From positions 1 through 25,391 of the forward strand of contig JALNYY010000052.1 of NCBI GenBank assembly GCA_023229605.1: a stretch of DNA of 25,391 nt. The letters run 5' to 3'. The position numbers and the translations under genes are program-made. The stretch comes from Methylobacter sp. (GTDB lineage: Bacteria > Pseudomonadota > Gammaproteobacteria > Methylococcales > Methylomonadaceae). A model generated the notes under the pieces. That model was not told where the DNA came from. It saw nothing but the letters and a program-made list of their open reading frames with translations, and ran no database searches. Positions 1 to 8,790 of the stretch are shown here, in pieces (the stretch's first letter is position 1; each line of letters starts with the position of its first letter).

Positions 1-2
1 TC

Positions 3-3000
3 GAGCGAGTGGAGTTTGCCGATGGTACGGTTTGGGATGCGGCGTTTCTGTCTGTTACTCCCATTTCAGGGACGGAAGAAGCCGATTCCCTACAAGCATG
101 GGCGGGTGAAAACGCAACGCTCCAAGGTTTAGGCGGTAACGACGTTCTTTACGGGAATGATGGTAATGATATTCTGGATGGTGGTCCCGGTAATGATTAT
201 TTAAGTGGTAGATTGGGGAATGATGTCTATTTATTTGGATTAAGCGGTGGACAGGATGTAATATCAGATAGGTCTGATATAGCAGACAATGTGGATACTA
301 TCCGCTTTGGTGGCGGGATTTCTGCTGGGGACATCATCTTCACTCGGAGTGGCATGGATTTGGTGCTGGGTATCAACGGTACGAACGACCAACTGACACT
401 AATCGATTGGGGTTACGATGCGAACTGCCGTATCGAGCGTGTTGAGTTTGCCGATGGTACAGTATGGGATGCCGATCAGTTACAAGCTTTTGTATTGGCT
501 GTTCCCATTTCAGGTACCGAAGAAGCCGATGAGCTGGAAGCGTGGGTAGGTGAAAACGCCACGCTCCAAGGTCTAGGCGGTGACGACTCTCTTTACGGGG
601 ATGACGGTAACGACATCTTGGATGGTGGTGCCGGTAGTGATTATTTGAGTGGTGGGTTGGGGAATGATGTTTATGTATTTGGATTAGGCGGGGGACAGGA
701 TCAAATCGCAGATTGGTCCGATATAACAGGCAATGTGGATACCATCCGTTTTGGCGGGGGGATAGCTGCTAGCGACATCATCTTCACTCGTAGTGGCATG
801 GATTTGGTGCTGAGTATCAACGGTACGAACGACCAACTGACACTAATCGATTGGGGTTACGATCCGAACTGCCGTATCGAGCGTGTTGAGTTTGCCGATG
901 GTACAGTATGGGATGCCGATCAATTACAAGCTTTTGTGTTGGCTGTTCCCATTTCAGGTACGGAAGAAGCCGATGAGCTGGAAGCTTGGGTGGGTGAAAA
1001 CGCAACGCTCCAAGGTCTAGGCGGCAACGACTCTCTTTACGGGTATGGTGGCAACGACATCCTGGACGGTGGTGTCGGCAATGATTATTTGAGTGGCAGT
1101 ACAGGTAACGACACTTACATTGTTGACAGCGCTGGTGATGTAGTCGTTGAGAATGCAGATGAAGGTACGGATACCGTGCAATCCTCGATCAGCTACACGC
1201 TTGATGGCAATGTGGAGAACCTAACCTTGACGGGTGCCGTTGCTATTGACGGAACAGGCAATAATTTGGACAACATGCTGACCGGTAACAGCGCAATCAA
1301 CGTATTGAGCGGCGGATTGGGCAACGACACCTATATTATCGACAACGTAGGTGATATTGTCATCGAGAACGCAGACGAAGGCACAGACACTGTGCAATCC
1401 TCAGTCAGCTACACCCTGGGTGCGAATGCCGAGAATCTGACGCTGACCGGGATGGCCGCTATTAACGGCACAGGCAATGGGTTGGACAATGTACTCATCG
1501 GCAACAGCGCGATGAACACATTGACCGGAGGAAACGGTAACGACACATTGGACGGTGGCTTAGGCGCCGACACTCTGATCGGCGGCTTAGGTAATGACAC
1601 CTACATAGTGGACAACGCAGGCGATGTGGTGAAAGAAACCTCCGCACTGAGCACAGAGATCGACATGGTGCTGTCCTCCGTTACCTATACCTTGGGTTCC
1701 CACCTAGAAAACCTCACGCTGACCGGCACGTCCACAATCAACGGTACCGGCAACAGCTTGAACAACACTCTGCTCGGCAACAGCGAGGATAACGTGTTGA
1801 ATGGCGGTGCGGGAGCCGATCAGTTATTGGGCGGTTTGGGCAACGATATTTACGTGGTGGACAACATCGGCGATGTCATCACCGAGAATCTGGACGAAGG
1901 CATCGACACAATCCAATCCTCCGTGACCTATACGTTGTCCGACAACGTTGAGAATCTCATCTTGACCGGCACAGCCGGGCGCAACGGTACAGGCAACGCC
2001 CTGGACAATCTATTGATCGGCAATAACGGGAATAATGTGTTGGACGGCGGGATAGGTGCGGACACGATGATGGGCGGCTTGGGCAACGATACCTACATAG
2101 TCGACAACACTGGCGACGTGGTGACCGAAGACGCAAACGAAGGCACCGACACGGTACAAAGTTCCATCACCTACACCCTGGGTGGGAACGTCGAAAAGCT
2201 CATATTGACCGGGACGGACGCCCTCGACGGCACCGGCAATACCCTTAACAACGCCCTGACCGGTAATGAGGCAGCCAATATACTGGATGGCGGCACCGGC
2301 GCCGACACCATGAAGGGCGGTGCCGGCAACGATACCTATGTGGTGGATAACAGCGGCGATGTAGTGACCGAAAAGGTGAACGAAGGTAACGACACAGTGC
2401 AAAGCTCCATCACCTACACACTGAGTATAAACGTGGAAAACCTCACCTTGACCGGCACGTCCGCGATCAACGGTACCGGCAACAGCTTGAACAACACTCT
2501 GCTCGGCAACAGCGAGGATAACGTGTTGAATGGCGGTGCGGGAGCCGATCAGTTATTGGGCGGCTTGGGCAACGATATTTACGTGGTGGATAACATCGGT
2601 GATGCCATCACCGAGAATCCGGACGAAGGCATCGACACAATCCGATCCTCCGCGACCTATACGTTGTCCGACAACGTTGAGAATCTCATCTTGACCGGTA
2701 CAGCTAGGCACAACGGCACAGGCAACGCCTTGGACAACCTATTAATCGGCAATAGCGGGAATAATGTGTTGGACGGCGGGATAGGTGCGGACACGATGAT
2801 GGGCGGCACAGGCAACGACACCTATATAGTGGACAACACCGGCGACGTGGCGACCGAGAACGTAAACGAGGGTATCGACACGGTACAAAGTTCCATCACC
2901 TACACCCTGGGTGAGAACGTCGAGAAGCTCATACTGACCGGGACGGACACACTTGACGGTACCGGCAATACCCTTAACAACACCCTGACCGGTAATGAGG

Positions 3001-4073
3001 CAGACAATGTGCTGGATGGCGGCACCGGCGCCGACACCATGATCGGCGGCTTAGGTAACGACACCTACATAGTGGACAACGCGGGCGATGTGGTGAAAGA
3101 AACCTCCGCACTGGGCACAGAAATCGACACGGTGCTGTCCTCCGTCACCTATACCTTGGGCTCCAACGTTGAAAACCTCACCCTGACCGGCACGTCCGCG
3201 ATCAACGGTACAGGCAACAGCTTGAACAATACATTGATCGGCAACAGTGGAAATAACGTGCTGACTGGCGGTACGGGCAGCGATCTATTGAATGGCGATC
3301 TTGGCGACGACACCCTCAAAGGTAATGCCGGTAATGACATCCTGCAAGGTGGGGCCGATAATGACACCTTGTCCGATACGGCGGGAACCAACCTGTTGGA
3401 TGGCGGTTCGGGTACCGATACACTGAGCGGAAACGCCGCCAATGAAATGTTCGTTGGCGGTACCGGCAACGACACCATCAGCACCGGCAATGGTGCGGAC
3501 ATCATTGCTTTCAACCGTGGGGACGGCATGGATGTCGTCAATGGCGGCGTCGGCACCGACAACACATTAAGCTTGGGCGGCGGCATCCAGTATTCCGACC
3601 TTGCCTTGTCCAAATCGGGTAACGACCTGATTTTGGAGGTGGGAAATAGCGATCAAATCACCCTGAGTGATTGGTACAACACCACCGCCAACCACAAAAG
3701 CGTCCTCAACTTGCAAGTAGTGGCCGATGCCATGGCGGGATTCGACCGCGCGTCTAGCAATCCGCTGCTGAACAAATCGACCCAGAACTACGACTTCACC
3801 GCCATCGTCAACGCTTTCGACCAAGCGTCCGGCGGCAGCGCCAACTTTATGCATTGGAGCGCTACCGACAGTCTGCTCACCTCACACCTGTCCGCCAGCG
3901 ACAGCGAAGCATTGGGCGGCGATCTGGCTAACCAGTACGGCAAAAACGGCAACTTTAGCGGCTTTAGCCAGACGGCGGCGCAAGACGTGCTGAGCAACCC
4001 CGCATTCGGCACAAATCCGCAGCTCTTGCACGACCTGGCCGGATTGAGTGAAGGCATAGCGAGGCTGAGCTAA
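3..4073 (+). CDS. RTX calcium-binding repeat protein, C-terminal part (5' end outside window)
   Basis: The reading frame is open from the first bases: the codons before the apparent GTG at 9 continue the repeat R-I-E-R-V-E-F-A-D-G, so the true start lies upstream. At least 1,355 residues are visible. The first 370 or so contain repeats of the haemolysin-type calcium-binding related domain (I-D-W-G-Y-D then R-I-E-R-V-E-F-A-D-G-T-V-W-D) alternating with RTX nonapeptides of the form G-G-x-G-N-D-x-L. From about residue 370 to 1090 the protein is a chain of roughly 81-residue units with the core Y-I-V-D-N-x-G-D-V-V and the tail L-T-G-x-x-x-x-N-G-T-G-N. More nonapeptides and one degenerate related domain follow, then a non-repetitive C-terminus of about 100 residues. 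Known RTX proteins bind Ca2+ as beta-rolls and leave the cell by type I secretion using an uncleaved C-terminal signal; that fits here but no exporter genes are in the window. No catalytic domain is visible in this part, so adhesin, surface-layer or enzyme roles stay open. Confidence 0.93.
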   Translation, partial: ERVEFADGTVWDAAFLSVTPISGTEEADSLQAWAGENATLQGLGGNDVLYGNDGNDILDGGPGNDYLSGRLGNDVYLFGLSGGQDVISDRSDIADNVDTIRFGGGISAGDIIFTRSGMDLVLGINGTNDQLTLIDWGYDANCRIERVEFADGTVWDADQLQAFVLAVPISGTEEADELEAWVGENATLQGLGGDDSLYGDDGNDILDGGAGSDYLSGGLGNDVYVFGLGGGQDQIADWSDITGNVDTIRFGGGIAASDIIFTRSGMDLVLSINGTNDQLTLIDWGYDPNCRIERVEFADGTVWDADQLQAFVLAVPISGTEEADELEAWVGENATLQGLGGNDSLYGYGGNDILDGGVGNDYLSGSTGNDTYIVDSAGDVVVENADEGTDTVQSSISYTLDGNVENLTLTGAVAIDGTGNNLDNMLTGNSAINVLSGGLGNDTYIIDNVGDIVIENADEGTDTVQSSVSYTLGANAENLTLTGMAAINGTGNGLDNVLIGNSAMNTLTGGNGNDTLDGGLGADTLIGGLGNDTYIVDNAGDVVKETSALSTEIDMVLSSVTYTLGSHLENLTLTGTSTINGTGNSLNNTLLGNSEDNVLNGGAGADQLLGGLGNDIYVVDNIGDVITENLDEGIDTIQSSVTYTLSDNVENLILTGTAGRNGTGNALDNLLIGNNGNNVLDGGIGADTMMGGLGNDTYIVDNTGDVVTEDANEGTDTVQSSITYTLGGNVEKLILTGTDALDGTGNTLNNALTGNEAANILDGGTGADTMKGGAGNDTYVVDNSGDVVTEKVNEGNDTVQSSITYTLSINVENLTLTGTSAINGTGNSLNNTLLGNSEDNVLNGGAGADQLLGGLGNDIYVVDNIGDAITENPDEGIDTIRSSATYTLSDNVENLILTGTARHNGTGNALDNLLIGNSGNNVLDGGIGADTMMGGTGNDTYIVDNTGDVATENVNEGIDTVQSSITYTLGENVEKLILTGTDTLDGTGNTLNNTLTGNEADNVLDGGTGADTMIGGLGNDTYIVDNAGDVVKETSALGTEIDTVLSSVTYTLGSNVENLTLTGTSAINGTGNSLNNTLIGNSGNNVLTGGTGSDLLNGDLGDDTLKGNAGNDILQGGADNDTLSDTAGTNLLDGGSGTDTLSGNAANEMFVGGTGNDTISTGNGADIIAFNRGDGMDVVNGGVGTDNTLSLGGGIQYSDLALSKSGNDLILEVGNSDQITLSDWYNTTANHKSVLNLQVVADAMAGFDRASSNPLLNKSTQNYDFTAIVNAFDQASGGSANFMHWSATDSLLTSHLSASDSEALGGDLANQYGKNGNFSGFSQTAAQDVLSNPAFGTNPQLLHDLAGLSEGIARLS
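60..1095 (+). repeat. In-gene tandem repeat, 444-bp period (148 residues)
   Basis: The motif CCCATTTCAGG recurs at 60, 504 and 948, spaced exactly 444 bp. Each unit encodes P-I-S-G-T-E-E-A-D, an RTX nonapeptide stretch and a related domain ending F-A-D-G-T-V-W-D. The third copy is complete only through the nonapeptides and then passes into the 81-residue unit type. The units are nearly identical in DNA, which points to recent tandem duplication. Confidence 0.9.
1738..2950 (+). repeat. In-gene higher-order duplication, 729-bp offset (three 81-residue units)
   Basis: Bases 1738-1834 are identical to 2467-2563 (97 bp) and the similarity continues with scattered substitutions to about 2220 and 2949. 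The offset of 729 bp equals three 243-bp (81-residue) units, so a block of three units was duplicated as a whole rather than one unit at a time. Confidence 0.85.
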
Positions 4074-4119
4074 ACGATGGCGGAGAAATGGAGCAGCAAA
4101 CATGAACCTAAAAAAATTA

Positions 4120-4210
4120 GTTGGAACGGGTGAAATCCGTTCGTGCTGAGCCCTTAGGCTGCACTCAGGAGAGCCTTGTCGAAGCATGAGAGGATTTCAC
4201 CCGTTCCAAC
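4120..4210. repeat. Palindromic element with perfect 19-bp terminal inverted repeats
   Basis: The left arm at 4120-4138 (starts GTTGGAACGGG) and the right arm at 4192-4210 (ends CCCGTTCCAAC) are perfect reverse complements separated by 53 bp. The centre carries TTCGTGCTGAGCCC and CTTGTCGAAGCATGAG, a core related to dispersed intergenic repeats seen in many proteobacterial genomes. It lies 46 bp after the RTX stop codon. It could fold in RNA and limit transcription, but there is no adjacent T-tract, so I call it a REP/MITE-like repeat rather than a simple terminator. Confidence 0.8.
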
Positions 4211-4218
4211 CATTTGGT

Positions 4219-4280
4219 GAGCATTCCAAATCCCGCTCACCCTTCGACAGGGCTCAGGCCGAACGGGATTTGGAATGCTC
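4219..4280. repeat. Second palindromic element with perfect 17-bp inverted repeats
   Basis: The arms at 4219-4235 (GAGCATTCCAAATCCCG) and 4264-4280 are perfect reverse complements around a 28-bp centre that holds CCTTCGACAGGGCTCAGG. That core is the reverse complement of the core type in the element at 4120-4210, so the two elements sit 8 bp apart in opposite orientation with different outer arms. Confidence 0.8.
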
Positions 4281-4637
4281 AACTGATTTTTCTAGGATGA
4301 AGCAAGGTATAAACGATGAGAGACGCACTGCACCGTATGGTGGACGGCAAGAAAAAACTCTTGTCGTTCACTTTCGTCTGGGCATTGCAATGCGCCTGCC
4401 AAATGCATCGTGTGCATTTTGATGCGGCAATGGCGTTGCGTCAGCTCTCTTCTCCCTATTGGACAAGCAATGATCGGAATATTGGAACCTATCCGGCAGG
4501 CTCCTAGGTTGATTTGATAATGCAGTTGGAACCTATTGAAGCCGTTCGTGCCGAGCCTTCGGCTACGCCCGGGAGAGCCCTTCCGAAGCATGAGCGGATT
4601 TCACTCCCCCCATTTGTTTTTTAGGTTAAAGATCTCG
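4281..4637. other. Gene-free stretch between RTX gene and DUF3422 gene
   Basis: Apart from the decayed repeat at 4525-4601 I see no supported gene here. Short open frames in both directions (for example 4316-4507, plus) encode low-complexity, Cys/His-rich strings with no recognisable domain. This stretch is the shared 3' side of two convergent genes. Confidence 0.6.
4525..4601. repeat. Decayed third copy of the intergenic repeat
   Basis: The stretch has GTTGGAAC at the left, then CCGTTCGTGCCGAGCC, a GGCTACGCCCGGGAGAGCCC centre, CGAAGCATGAG and GGATTTCAC at the right, in the same order as the element at 4120-4210. The outer arms no longer pair. The left flank TTGGAACCTAT also occurs as a direct repeat at 4482. 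Confidence 0.65.
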
Positions 4638-5942
4638 TCACTCAGTGGTATTGGCGATGATTTTATGAATCCGTTTGGTGCTGATAGCGATAATGATCAA
4701 AATAAAGGGAATCGAAATGCCTTCAATAAGGTCCGGATTGATTTTCCAGCCGACCAGATGAAGCGCTTCGGCTATTTTGCCGATCAGACTGGCCGCATAA
4801 TAAGTAATCGCAACCATCGAGATGCCTTCGACCATTTGTTGCATCCGCAGCTGCATTTTCGCGCGTAAGGCCATCGACGTCAGCAAGCCCTGATTTTGCT
4901 TCTCGATGATGATGTCGACACGGGTGCGCAGCAGCTGGCTCGCGTTACTGACCCGTTCGGACAGCAGGGTAAAGCGGTGCGAGACTGATTCGCAGGTGTT
5001 AATCGCCGGTTCCAGCCGCCGTTTGATAAATTCCCCCAAGGTCTGAATGCCTTGAATCCGGACTTCGCGCAAATCGTTTATGCGTTGTTCGACCAAGTGA
5101 TAATAGGCGCTGGCGGCCGCAAAGCGAAAGTGGTTGCTGGATATATAATTTTCAACTTCAGCCGCCAGCGTGGTCAGCTCATCCAATAATTCGCTGTCGT
5201 TATTATCGGGCAGCGTCATTGCGTTGGTGATGCTGTACAGCTGCCGGTCGGACTTGTTTAATGCAGGCCTCAGCTTGCGCGCGATGGGGAAAGCCAGCAG
5301 CGCCATAACCCGGTACACCTCAATTTCAAACAGCCGCTGCAACAGACGCCCGGCCTGTTCCGTTCTCAAGTCATGGTTAATAATCAAAAAACGGCTAAAC
5401 CCGTCAACGTGAATGCGAAAGTCCGTAAATACCGAAGCCGCGCCGCCGGTTACCTTGGAACCGATGACCGGGTTGTTTGCAAAGTAAGTCGACAGCGTTG
5501 CTAAATCGGCATTCTCCTGATAATTAATATCGGCCGCCGAGACGATGGTTGCATGCGCCGCAACAATGACTTGCCCGGTCATTTGCGACATCCAGTCCAC
5601 CGGCACTTTTTTTAGCGCGGAATCCGCAAAAGGATCTTTAGGGGTATCATGCGCATAAAAACTGTAAGTGCTGAACTCGCCGTGCTGCTCCCAACGTATT
5701 TGAAAAGAATTGAAGGTAGCGCTGAAATGGTCCGCCTCTTTTTCAGGCGGGGCGACGCCGAACCTTTCGCAAAGCGCCGTCAAGTGCTTGCGTTCCTGCA
5801 TTTTTTCGTCACCGGACAGCAATAACGCAAGATGGCTGGCTCTAACCGGTAGATGCCCAATAGACGGCGCTCGGGCATGGACCTCGTTGTGCAGTACAAA
5901 ACGTTGCGGATGGTTTTCAGGGATCGGGAATAAAGTCGTCAC
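4638..5942 (-). CDS. DUF3422 family membrane-anchored protein
   Basis: The 434-residue product matches the DUF3422 family over its whole length: an N-terminal F-V-L-H-N-E-V-H-A-R-A-P motif, a middle V-I-V-A-A-H-A-T region, and a helical part with a conserved R-E/R-I-Q-G block near residue 300. Two hydrophobic helices at the C-terminus (about 375-395 and 410-430) suggest inner-membrane anchoring with the bulk in the cytoplasm. The start is GTG at 5942; an in-frame TAA lies four codons upstream, and there is no clear ribosome binding site. The molecular function of the family is not known to me. Confidence 0.88.
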   Translation of the reverse strand: MTTLFPIPENHPQRFVLHNEVHARAPSIGHLPVRASHLALLLSGDEKMQERKHLTALCERFGVAPPEKEADHFSATFNSFQIRWEQHGEFSTYSFYAHDTPKDPFADSALKKVPVDWMSQMTGQVIVAAHATIVSAADINYQENADLATLSTYFANNPVIGSKVTGGAASVFTDFRIHVDGFSRFLIINHDLRTEQAGRLLQRLFEIEVYRVMALLAFPIARKLRPALNKSDRQLYSITNAMTLPDNNDSELLDELTTLAAEVENYISSNHFRFAAASAYYHLVEQRINDLREVRIQGIQTLGEFIKRRLEPAINTCESVSHRFTLLSERVSNASQLLRTRVDIIIEKQNQGLLTSMALRAKMQLRMQQMVEGISMVAITYYAASLIGKIAEALHLVGWKINPDLIEGISIPFILIIIAISTKRIHKIIANTTE

Positions 5943-5953
5943 AGGTGTTTTTT

Positions 5954-5983
5954 AGAATGTTTTAGCTGAATGAATTAAGTCAA
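5954..5983 (-). promoter_or_regulatory. Candidate sigma70 promoter for the DUF3422 gene
   Basis: On the minus strand TTGACT (5978-5983) is followed after 18 bp by CATTCT (5954-5959), about 12 bp before the GTG start. The -35 is good but the -10 matches consensus at only three positions and the leader would be very short, so this is a weak call. Confidence 0.3.
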
Positions 5984-6051
5984 TTTTACCTAAAAAACGC
6001 AGTTGCGCTTGGCTATTATTGCTAATCTCACGAAATACGGGCAGGCCTTGC

Positions 6052-7389
6052 CTATGTCTCATCTTGCAGATAAGTCTTTTCCTGGTAATGCCGACTATGC
6101 CAAATGAATCCCAAGGCTGTCGCCAGCATCAATGCGGCAAAAAACCAAAAATAGCTCGCCCCGGCAAGACGGCTGGAACCGTCCGGGTTTTCGATGAAAA
6201 AATTCACCGCGCTGGTAAACAGGTTGCCGAGCGCGACCGCCGCCATATACAGCGACATCACCAGTGATTTCATCGACCTTGGCGCTTGCGTATAAGAAAA
6301 TTCCAGGCAGGTGATCGACACCATCACCTCAGCTGAAGTCAGCAACAGGTAAGCCAGCAGCTGCCAGCCGATGCCGGGGTGAAACCCCGCATCGATGCGC
6401 ATCTGGATAGCGGCAACCAATACAAACGACAAGACCGTGATAAACAAACCGATCGCGATTTTGTTCAGATAGCCCAAATGCAAATGCCTGCCCAACGCCG
6501 GATATAAAAACCGGTAAAACAACGGCGTGAGCAGCACGATCAGCAGCGGATTGGCGGCTTGTATCTGCGAGGGCAATATTTCCACACCGAGCACAACCCT
6601 ATCCATCTGCTGCGATTGCAAGACCCAGGACGAACCGTTTTGGTCGAACAAGGCCCAAAACATCGCAATGAACAAATAAATGCCGCTTAACCGGCCCAGG
6701 CAGCGCAAGCCCTCCCCGCTCAAAGCCTCGCGCACGAAGCCCATGCCGGCGGCCGGTATATGCACAAACCGGTATCGCCCCGCCCGGAATATCACCGTCG
6801 CCAACAGCATCAACAGGCCGGGCACCAGAAAAGCGATAGATGCGCCGTAGGTTTTGAGCAGCCAAGGCACCAGCAGCATGGCGATAAAAGCCCCGAAGTT
6901 AAGAGACAAATAAAACCAACTGAATACCTTGCTTAGCCAATGCCGGTTGCCGGCGCCAAACTGGTCGCCGACATGCGCGGACACGCAGGGCTTGATACCG
7001 CCTGCGCCCAGCGCGATCAAGGATTGCCCCACCAACAAACCCGCTCGCGTGTCGTCCAGCGCCAAACAAAAATGGCCCAGGCAATAGACTATCGACAACA
7101 GGATGATGGTCCGATACTTGCCCAGTAAGCCGTCGGCCAGCAACGCGCCAAAAAACGGCGTGAAATAAGTAATGGAAACGAATAAATGGAAATACGCCTT
7201 CGCCTCATTTGCCGACATAGGCGCAAGGTTGCCTCCGGCATCCATCAGATATTGGGTCATGAACACGACCAAAATCGCCCGCATGCCGTAATAGCTGAAG
7301 CGTTCCGCCAGTTCGTTACCGATAATGAAAGGGATGCCTGACGGTATTTCCGTGGACGGAACAGGCGCGGTACGGTAAGGAGTTTTCAC
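6052..7389 (-). CDS. POT/PTR2-family proton-dependent oligopeptide transporter
   Basis: The 445-residue, strongly hydrophobic protein carries the POT signature E-x-x-E-R-F-S-Y-Y-G at residues 26-35, which couples protons to peptide uptake in characterised members, and a PTR2-type F-S-W-F-Y-L-S-L-N-F-G-A block in the first half. About 12 membrane helices fit the major-facilitator fold; it is somewhat shorter than typical bacterial POTs. It should import di- or tripeptides, though some family members carry other substrates. The start is GTG at 7389 with an AGG ten bases before it. It reads towards the DUF3422 gene with a 109-bp gap and a separate promoter candidate there, so a shared operon is not certain. 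Confidence 0.87.
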   Translation of the reverse strand: MKTPYRTAPVPSTEIPSGIPFIIGNELAERFSYYGMRAILVVFMTQYLMDAGGNLAPMSANEAKAYFHLFVSITYFTPFFGALLADGLLGKYRTIILLSIVYCLGHFCLALDDTRAGLLVGQSLIALGAGGIKPCVSAHVGDQFGAGNRHWLSKVFSWFYLSLNFGAFIAMLLVPWLLKTYGASIAFLVPGLLMLLATVIFRAGRYRFVHIPAAGMGFVREALSGEGLRCLGRLSGIYLFIAMFWALFDQNGSSWVLQSQQMDRVVLGVEILPSQIQAANPLLIVLLTPLFYRFLYPALGRHLHLGYLNKIAIGLFITVLSFVLVAAIQMRIDAGFHPGIGWQLLAYLLLTSAEVMVSITCLEFSYTQAPRSMKSLVMSLYMAAVALGNLFTSAVNFFIENPDGSSRLAGASYFWFFAALMLATALGFIWHSRHYQEKTYLQDET

Positions 7390-7515
7390 AAAATAATGCC
7401 TGTTAAATTTTGATTACGCTGGTTCCCAAGCACTCGAGACTATGAAAGTATTGTAAAAAACCCAACTTAAAAATCTTTTTTTATTTTTAAGTTATTGATT
7501 TTTAGTTAAGTGTCT

Positions 7516-7541
7516 GGAGTACAAACCTAGGTTTGTACTCC
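7516..7541. promoter_or_regulatory. Perfect 26-bp palindrome upstream of the POT transporter gene
   Basis: GGAGTACAAACCT followed immediately by its exact reverse complement gives a 26-bp dyad centred on CCTAGG. It lies 127 bp upstream of the transporter start and 92 bp downstream of the jetD stop. No T-tract follows it on either strand, so a dimeric-repressor operator fits better than a terminator. Confidence 0.6.
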
Positions 7542-7632
7542 GTATTCTTAATACTTGCACAGTCACACTCGCTAAAATCCTTAAGTTAATGGCAGTGACG
7601 GAACGCGTGGGAACCGGAAATGACAAAAATAC

Positions 7633-8790
7633 TTATTCGAGCCAACTTTTAAAATCATAAAATTCCTGATCCAAAAACTTGCCGATTCGATCTATTGCCG
7701 GAAGCAGCTGCCGATCCGCATAGACCGAACCGGTAATTTCCAACGGTTTTTGATTGATTTTCCCCGCCGCATCCGGGACATGGCCTTTACCTGCCGATAA
7801 GGCTTCGAGCATCGGCTGATAGCCGGGTTGCCAAGCCTCAAGCGCGCTAAAGGAGTTCCGTAGCGACTTAAGGATCTGCATGCCGGAATAATCCAAATCG
7901 CCCCAAAACCAGACAGGCAAATCCTCGCTTTCGGCAAACAGCCAATCCAAGAAGCGTTGGCCGACTGCGGCGGCCAGACTGCCGTGAGCGGCGAAATAAA
8001 CGCTAGCACCCGTATCCGAACGCAAGCGTTTGGCGCTGCCCTTAAAACCCGATGCAAACACCAATGCCAGCCCAGAAAAGCGGCCCATAGTATCCCGCGT
8101 CGCACGTTCGAAACTGGCCAGATTTTCGATAAACAACACCCCGCTTAAATCATGCTCCGGTAAAAATACCTGTAGCTGGATCGGCGATTCGGGAAATGGG
8201 CATTCACCGGCATTCAGTATCCCCGCGACCAAGGCCTGACGATTATCCAACACCTTGGATTGCCCCCAAAACAGCCGGGCGGAAACTTCGCGCAGCAACA
8301 GCGGCTCATCGACAAGCTCAGGCAGGATATTAAGGCGCTCGACGATCTCCTCGGCAGTCTTGCCGGGAATTTCCAGTTTTTGTTTGGCGACGCTGTCTTT
8401 CAGGGCATCGTCGGCCTTGAGTCTGTCGAATACGGCCTCCCGCCATAACTGCTGGGCTAATTTAACCGGCTCCAGACGCCCTGTAACCTTGCGAATCGCA
8501 GCTTCGTCGGTAATTTGCAGGCGCGGATTCAACTCGTAAGCGGCTTTTCCCGGTTGGGGACGATCGGTCTTGATGCTAAACCAGCCCCAAGCCTGCATCT
8601 GCTCAAGCTGCGACCAATAATTTTCCTTGTCCGATTCTTGCCCCGCATTGAACAACGCAGGAAAGGTGCGGCCATCCAGCTTTAAAGACTGCATAGCCCT
8701 GCCCGTCGTCTGTACTTTGTCGAGTTTATCGACCAGCAGATTCAACAATTTCGTTATCTCGGGCTGATGCAGCCACAGCGGCGTGCTCAT
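7633..8790 (-). CDS. jetD: Wadjet protein JetD (MksG-like TOPRIM nuclease)
   Basis: The 385-residue protein is the nuclease of an anti-plasmid Wadjet system. The C-terminal half is TOPRIM/topoisomerase-VI-A-like: a metal-binding Glu in V-L-F-I-E-N (E222) and the D-x-D pair in F-W-G-D-L-D-Y-S-G (D298, D300). The N-terminal half is a helical or winged-helix arm (DUF3322-like) ending near residue 190. Characterised JetD/MksG cuts DNA after the SMC complex has extruded it. The ATG overlaps the jetC stop as ATGA, so translation is coupled. It is the last gene of the operon, and all catalytic acids are present. Confidence 0.92.
   Translation of the reverse strand: MSTPLWLHQPEITKLLNLLVDKLDKVQTTGRAMQSLKLDGRTFPALFNAGQESDKENYWSQLEQMQAWGWFSIKTDRPQPGKAAYELNPRLQITDEAAIRKVTGRLEPVKLAQQLWREAVFDRLKADDALKDSVAKQKLEIPGKTAEEIVERLNILPELVDEPLLLREVSARLFWGQSKVLDNRQALVAGILNAGECPFPESPIQLQVFLPEHDLSGVLFIENLASFERATRDTMGRFSGLALVFASGFKGSAKRLRSDTGASVYFAAHGSLAAAVGQRFLDWLFAESEDLPVWFWGDLDYSGMQILKSLRNSFSALEAWQPGYQPMLEALSAGKGHVPDAAGKINQKPLEITGSVYADRQLLPAIDRIGKFLDQEFYDFKSWLE

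Noticed and set aside
2010..2402. Minus-strand open frame of 130 codons inside the RTX gene
   Set aside because: It is the antisense reading of the 81-residue repeats and merely repeats with the same period.
4186..4507. Two short plus-strand open frames in the gap after the RTX gene (4186-4422 and 4316-4507)
   Set aside because: One begins inside the inverted-repeat element, neither has a domain or a good ribosome site, and they overlap each other.
7516..7541. Palindrome read as a Rho-independent terminator of the jet operon
   Set aside because: No run of T follows the dyad on either strand, and the loop would be only about four bases; an operator is a better fit.
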